Source of the DNA: Alectryocaccobium sp964389285
GTDB taxonomy: Bacteria; Bacillota; Clostridia; Lachnospirales; Lachnospiraceae
DNA length: 64,000 bases
Assembly: GCA_964389285.1 (NCBI GenBank)
Contig: CAYMCZ010000005.1
Location: 62,001 to 126,000 of the forward strand
Direction of reading: 5' to 3'
In this document: in pieces, positions 61,456 to 64,000 of the stretch
Layout of the letters: the number at the start of each line of letters is the position of its first letter
Numbering within the stretch: the first letter of the stretch is position 1
Notes under the pieces: model-generated
Database searches by the model: none
What the model saw: only the letters and a program-made list of their open reading frames with translations
What the model was told of the DNA's origin: nothing
Translations under genes and position numbers: made by a program

Positions 61456-62097
61456 ATGTTTGTTATCGGAATTACAGGAGGCATAGGAACGGGAAAAAGC
61501 ACGGTCTGTTCCTGTCTGAGAGATGAATATAATGCCGCGCTTTCCATTGCGGATGATGTGGGAAGAAAAGTCTGCGAGCCGTCCGGCAGCGCCATGCCTG
61601 ATTTAAAAAGACTTTTGGGTGAGGATTATTTTTTCCCGGATGGCACCATGAACAGAAAAAAAGTCTCGGATAAAGTTTTTAAGGAGCCGGAAATTCTTAA
61701 AAAAATGAATGAAATAATACATCCGGCGGTCAGATATGAGATAGAAAAACAGATAAAAACAGAAAGAATTGCGGGACGCCGCCTTTTTGTGATAGAATCA
61801 GCTTTATTGATCGAAGCAGGATACAGAAATATCTGTGATGAATTCTGGTATGTGTTTTCGAGAGAAGATATCAGGATTAAACGGCTTATGCAGGGACGGG
61901 GCATGAGCGAAGAGAAGGCAAGGCAGATCATGAGCGCGCAGCAGCCGGAAAGCGTTTTTATTGAAAAATGCGACCGGATAATTGACAACAGCGGGGATTT
62001 TGAAGATACAAGGATTCAAATAAAAAAAGCCCTGCAGGATTCATTGGGAGAATTATTTAATGAGGGTATGTACGATAGCGAGCGGAAGCAGCGGTAA
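61456..62097 (+). CDS. coaE: Dephospho-CoA kinase
   Basis: Last step of CoA biosynthesis. 213 aa. P-loop GGIGTGKS (~8-15), lid/CoA-binding DDVGRKVCEP region, IIHPAVR and a C-terminal SIEKCDRIIDNSGD pattern. AGGAGCCGGGT precedes the ATG. It shares 38 bases with the next gene. Confidence 0.95.
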   Translation: MFVIGITGGIGTGKSTVCSCLRDEYNAALSIADDVGRKVCEPSGSAMPDLKRLLGEDYFFPDGTMNRKKVSDKVFKEPEILKKMNEIIHPAVRYEIEKQIKTERIAGRRLFVIESALLIEAGYRNICDEFWYVFSREDIRIKRLMQGRGMSEEKARQIMSAQQPESVFIEKCDRIIDNSGDFEDTRIQIKKALQDSLGELFNEGMYDSERKQR

Positions 62098-62857
62098 CTG
62101 TACCTATGTCGGAAGCCGTGATACACATATACTTATAGACGCGGGAATCAGCGGCAAAAGGATTGAAGCAGGCTTAAATGCGGCGCACCTGACAGCCAAA
62201 GATCTGAGCGGTATATTGATTACGCATGAGCATATAGATCATATCAGAGGGCTGGGCGTAATGGCACGACGTCATGAAATCCCGATATATATTTCCGAAA
62301 ACACATATAAAGCCGTGATGAGGGATTGCAGGATAAAAGAAATACCGGATCATCTTATATGCCTGATCAGCGCAAATTCGGATTTTATGATTGGAGATCT
62401 GAATATAAGCCCTTTTTCCGTAAGCCATGACGCGGCGGATCCTTTGGGATTCAGGCTTTCCAATAACGGCAAAAGTTTTGCGGCGGCTACGGATCTCGGG
62501 CAGTATGATGAAAATACGGTCAGGATTCTTAAAGACCTGGATGTGCTTCTCTTGGAAGCAAATCACGATATAAAAATGCTGGAGGCGGGTCCTTATCCTT
62601 ATCACCTTAAAAGAAGGATACTCTCTGAAAAAGGACATCTGTCAAATGAATCTGCGGGACAGCTCTTAAATGACGTTCTGCATGACAAAATGAAACATAT
62701 AATTCTAGGACATTTAAGCAGGGAAAACAATTATCCGGAGCTGGAATACCAGACTGTGCGTTCCGAAATATCTTTAGGGGACTGCCCTTACAGGGCAGAG
62801 GATGTTTCGTTAATGATAGCAAAGCGTGATATGCCCGGCAGTGTGCTCGAATGGTAG
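62060..62857 (+). CDS. MBL-fold metallo-hydrolase (YycJ/WalJ type)
   Basis: 265 aa. N-terminal VCTIASGSSGNCTYVG is the YycJ signature, zinc-binding THEHIDH (HxHxDH, 55-61), later HDAADPLGF and LGHLSRENN. Known relatives link DNA replication and cell-wall control, with nuclease activity proposed. GGGAGAATTATTTA precedes the ATG, so initiation inside coaE is well supported. Confidence 0.9.
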   Translation: MRVCTIASGSSGNCTYVGSRDTHILIDAGISGKRIEAGLNAAHLTAKDLSGILITHEHIDHIRGLGVMARRHEIPIYISENTYKAVMRDCRIKEIPDHLICLISANSDFMIGDLNISPFSVSHDAADPLGFRLSNNGKSFAAATDLGQYDENTVRILKDLDVLLLEANHDIKMLEAGPYPYHLKRRILSEKGHLSNESAGQLLNDVLHDKMKHIILGHLSRENNYPELEYQTVRSEISLGDCPYRAEDVSLMIAKRDMPGSVLEW

Positions 62858-62873
62858 AAAGGAACAGTATCTC

Positions 62874-63146
62874 ATGAAAAAAACAATAATAACGGTAACC
62901 GGACATGATGCCGTCGGAATAATAGCAAGAGTGTGTGCTTTTCTGGCGGAACATCACATCAATATAGAAGATATTACACAGACAATCACGCAGGGGATAT
63001 TTAATATGATGATGATAGTGGATACTTCATCTTCCGATATTTCCGCATCAATTCTTTCCGAAAAACTGACCTTAATCGGAGATGAGATCGGCGTTGTTAT
63101 CAGATGCCAGCACGAAGATATCTTTAACATGATGCACAGGATCTGA
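62874..63146 (+). CDS. ACT-domain protein (UPF0237)
   Basis: 90 aa single ACT domain: TVTGHDAVGIIARVCAFLAEHHINIEDITQTI. Such stand-alone ACT proteins are usually paired with UPF0210/DUF711, as here. ATG 62874 with GAAAGGAAC upstream; the longer frame to 62826 is inside the previous gene. Probably ligand-binding, but the ligand is unknown. Confidence 0.92.
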   Translation: MKKTIITVTGHDAVGIIARVCAFLAEHHINIEDITQTITQGIFNMMMIVDTSSSDISASILSEKLTLIGDEIGVVIRCQHEDIFNMMHRI

Positions 63147-63174
63147 CTTTTTTCCAAAGGAGCGGATAATCATA

Positions 63175-64000
63175 ATGATAAATCTATTTGAAGTTAGCGA
63201 AACAAACCAGATGATCGAACATGACAATCTGGATGTCAGGACCATCACCATGGGGATAAGCCTTTTTGACTGCGTTGATGCCGATCTGAAAAGTCTAAAT
63301 GAAAAAATTTATAATAAGATCACCTCAAAGGCACGAAATCTGGTTGAGGTTGGAGAAGCAATTTCCGCCGAATACGGTATTCCCATTGTAAATAAAAGAA
63401 TTTCAATAACCCCGATCAGCCTTATAGGAGGCTCGGCATGCAGAGATGAAAATGATTATGTTCAAATTGCAAAGACTCTGGATATGGCAGCAAAGCAGAC
63501 GGGAGTGAATTTTCTCGGAGGTTATTCCGCCCTTGTTTCAAAGGGTATGACACCATCCGATGAGCTGCTTATCAGAGCCCTGCCTAAGGCGCTTTCCGAA
63601 ACCGAACATGTCTGCGCTTCCGTAAATCTGGGTTCTTCCAAAGCCGGTATTAATATGGATGCCGTGAGACTTATGGGAGAAACAATCAAAAAGACTGCCG
63701 AGGTTACAAAAGATAATTCATGCATGGGATGCGCTAAATTAGTCGTCTTTTGCAATGCTCCCGATGACAACCCTTTTATGGCCGGGGCATTTCACGGAGC
63801 ATCTGAAGCGGACTGTATTATAAATGTGGGGGTTTCCGGCCCGGGAGTCGTAAAGGCCGCTCTTGAAAAAGTAAAGGGCGAAAGCTTTGAAGTGCTTTGT
63901 GAAACCATAAAAAAGACCGCGTTTAAGATTACAAGAGTCGGACAGCTTGTGGCAAAAGAAGCATCTTCGAGATTAGGCGTTCCTTTCGGTATTATAGATC
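63175..64000 (+). CDS. UPF0210 (DUF711) family protein, 3'-truncated
   Basis: The frame is open from ATG 63175 (behind AAAGGAGCGGATAATCATA) to the window end, 275 residues seen of an expected ~450. Seen: LDVRTITMGISLFDC, GIPIVNKRISITPISLIGG, FLGGYSALVSKGMT and FHGASEADCIINVGVSGPGVVKAAL, all UPF0210 hallmarks. Function not established; structural relatives look like glycyl-radical-type barrels. Coupled to the upstream ACT protein. Confidence 0.92.
   Translation, partial: MINLFEVSETNQMIEHDNLDVRTITMGISLFDCVDADLKSLNEKIYNKITSKARNLVEVGEAISAEYGIPIVNKRISITPISLIGGSACRDENDYVQIAKTLDMAAKQTGVNFLGGYSALVSKGMTPSDELLIRALPKALSETEHVCASVNLGSSKAGINMDAVRLMGETIKKTAEVTKDNSCMGCAKLVVFCNAPDDNPFMAGAFHGASEADCIINVGVSGPGVVKAALEKVKGESFEVLCETIKKTAFKITRVGQLVAKEASSRLGVPFGIID

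Noticed and set aside
1..64000. Search by eye for transposases, phage genes, toxin-antitoxin, restriction, CRISPR or other defence genes
   Set aside because: None was recognised on either strand; the window is mostly housekeeping.

Overview
The window reads as core chromosome of a low-to-moderate GC, anaerobic, Gram-positive Firmicute of the class Clostridia, most likely Lachnospiraceae-like. The evidence is the [FeFe]-hydrogenase maturase HydE, a class III (Bacillus/Clostridium-type) fructose-1,6-bisphosphatase, HPr kinase next to uvrC, a PrpC/PrkC phosphatase-PASTA kinase pair, hybrid cluster protein with an Hcp-type Crp/Fnr regulator, frequent TTG/GTG starts behind strong Shine-Dalgarno sites, and tRNA and tmRNA genes without an encoded CCA. 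The species is not identifiable from the sequence alone.

Layout. 1-13.3 kb is one long rightward gene train: hydE (5' cut off), fbp (frameshifted), priA, def, fmt, rsmB, rlmN, prpC, prkC, rsgA, rpe. Many genes overlap by 1-16 nt, which suggests translational coupling. tRNA-Leu(UAA) and its terminator close it. 13.5-17.1 kb holds a two-gene ABC exporter of different base composition, whose first gene is frameshifted. 17.1-23.9 kb: a small membrane protein, DUF5685-like plus DnaJ, then ftsH, uvrC, hprK. 24-28.6 kb carries surface functions: a Cthe_2159-like beta-helix lipoprotein with a collagen-like tail, a YigZ protein and a class A PBP. 28.7-36.1 kb is metabolic and translational: 5-formyl-THF cyclo-ligase, Mrp ATPase, ilvE, an Orn/Lys/Arg decarboxylase, argS, a CPBP protease and a frameshifted LOG-family gene. 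36.1-41.3 kb: rpsB-tsf, a monooxygenase-fold protein, gpmI, secG, smpB and ssrA (tmRNA). 41.3-43.9 kb is a small accessory patch (GNAT, TfoX-N, nitroreductase, C39-like protein). 43.9-47.2 kb is the hybrid-cluster-protein locus with its divergent regulator and palindromic operators. 47.3-52.6 kb: a lipoprotein, a HAD hydrolase, a two-component system, a TetR regulator and a protein of unknown function. 52.7-64 kb is core again: rpsF-rpsR without ssb between them, ftsW-like, acpP, gltX, UvrD-like helicase, polA, coaE, yycJ-like MBL, ACT-domain protein and UPF0210 (3' cut off).

No transposase, CRISPR array, prophage or recognisable defence system is visible. The most notable observations are: three otherwise well-conserved genes, each broken by exactly one base in a poly-A run; loss of ssb from the rpsF-rpsR operon together with an approximately 75-residue Glu/Ala tail on S6; perfect palindromes at the Hcp regulator locus; a recurring GCTGTCGCA-type hairpin at gene ends; and an unusual Cys-containing tmRNA tag.
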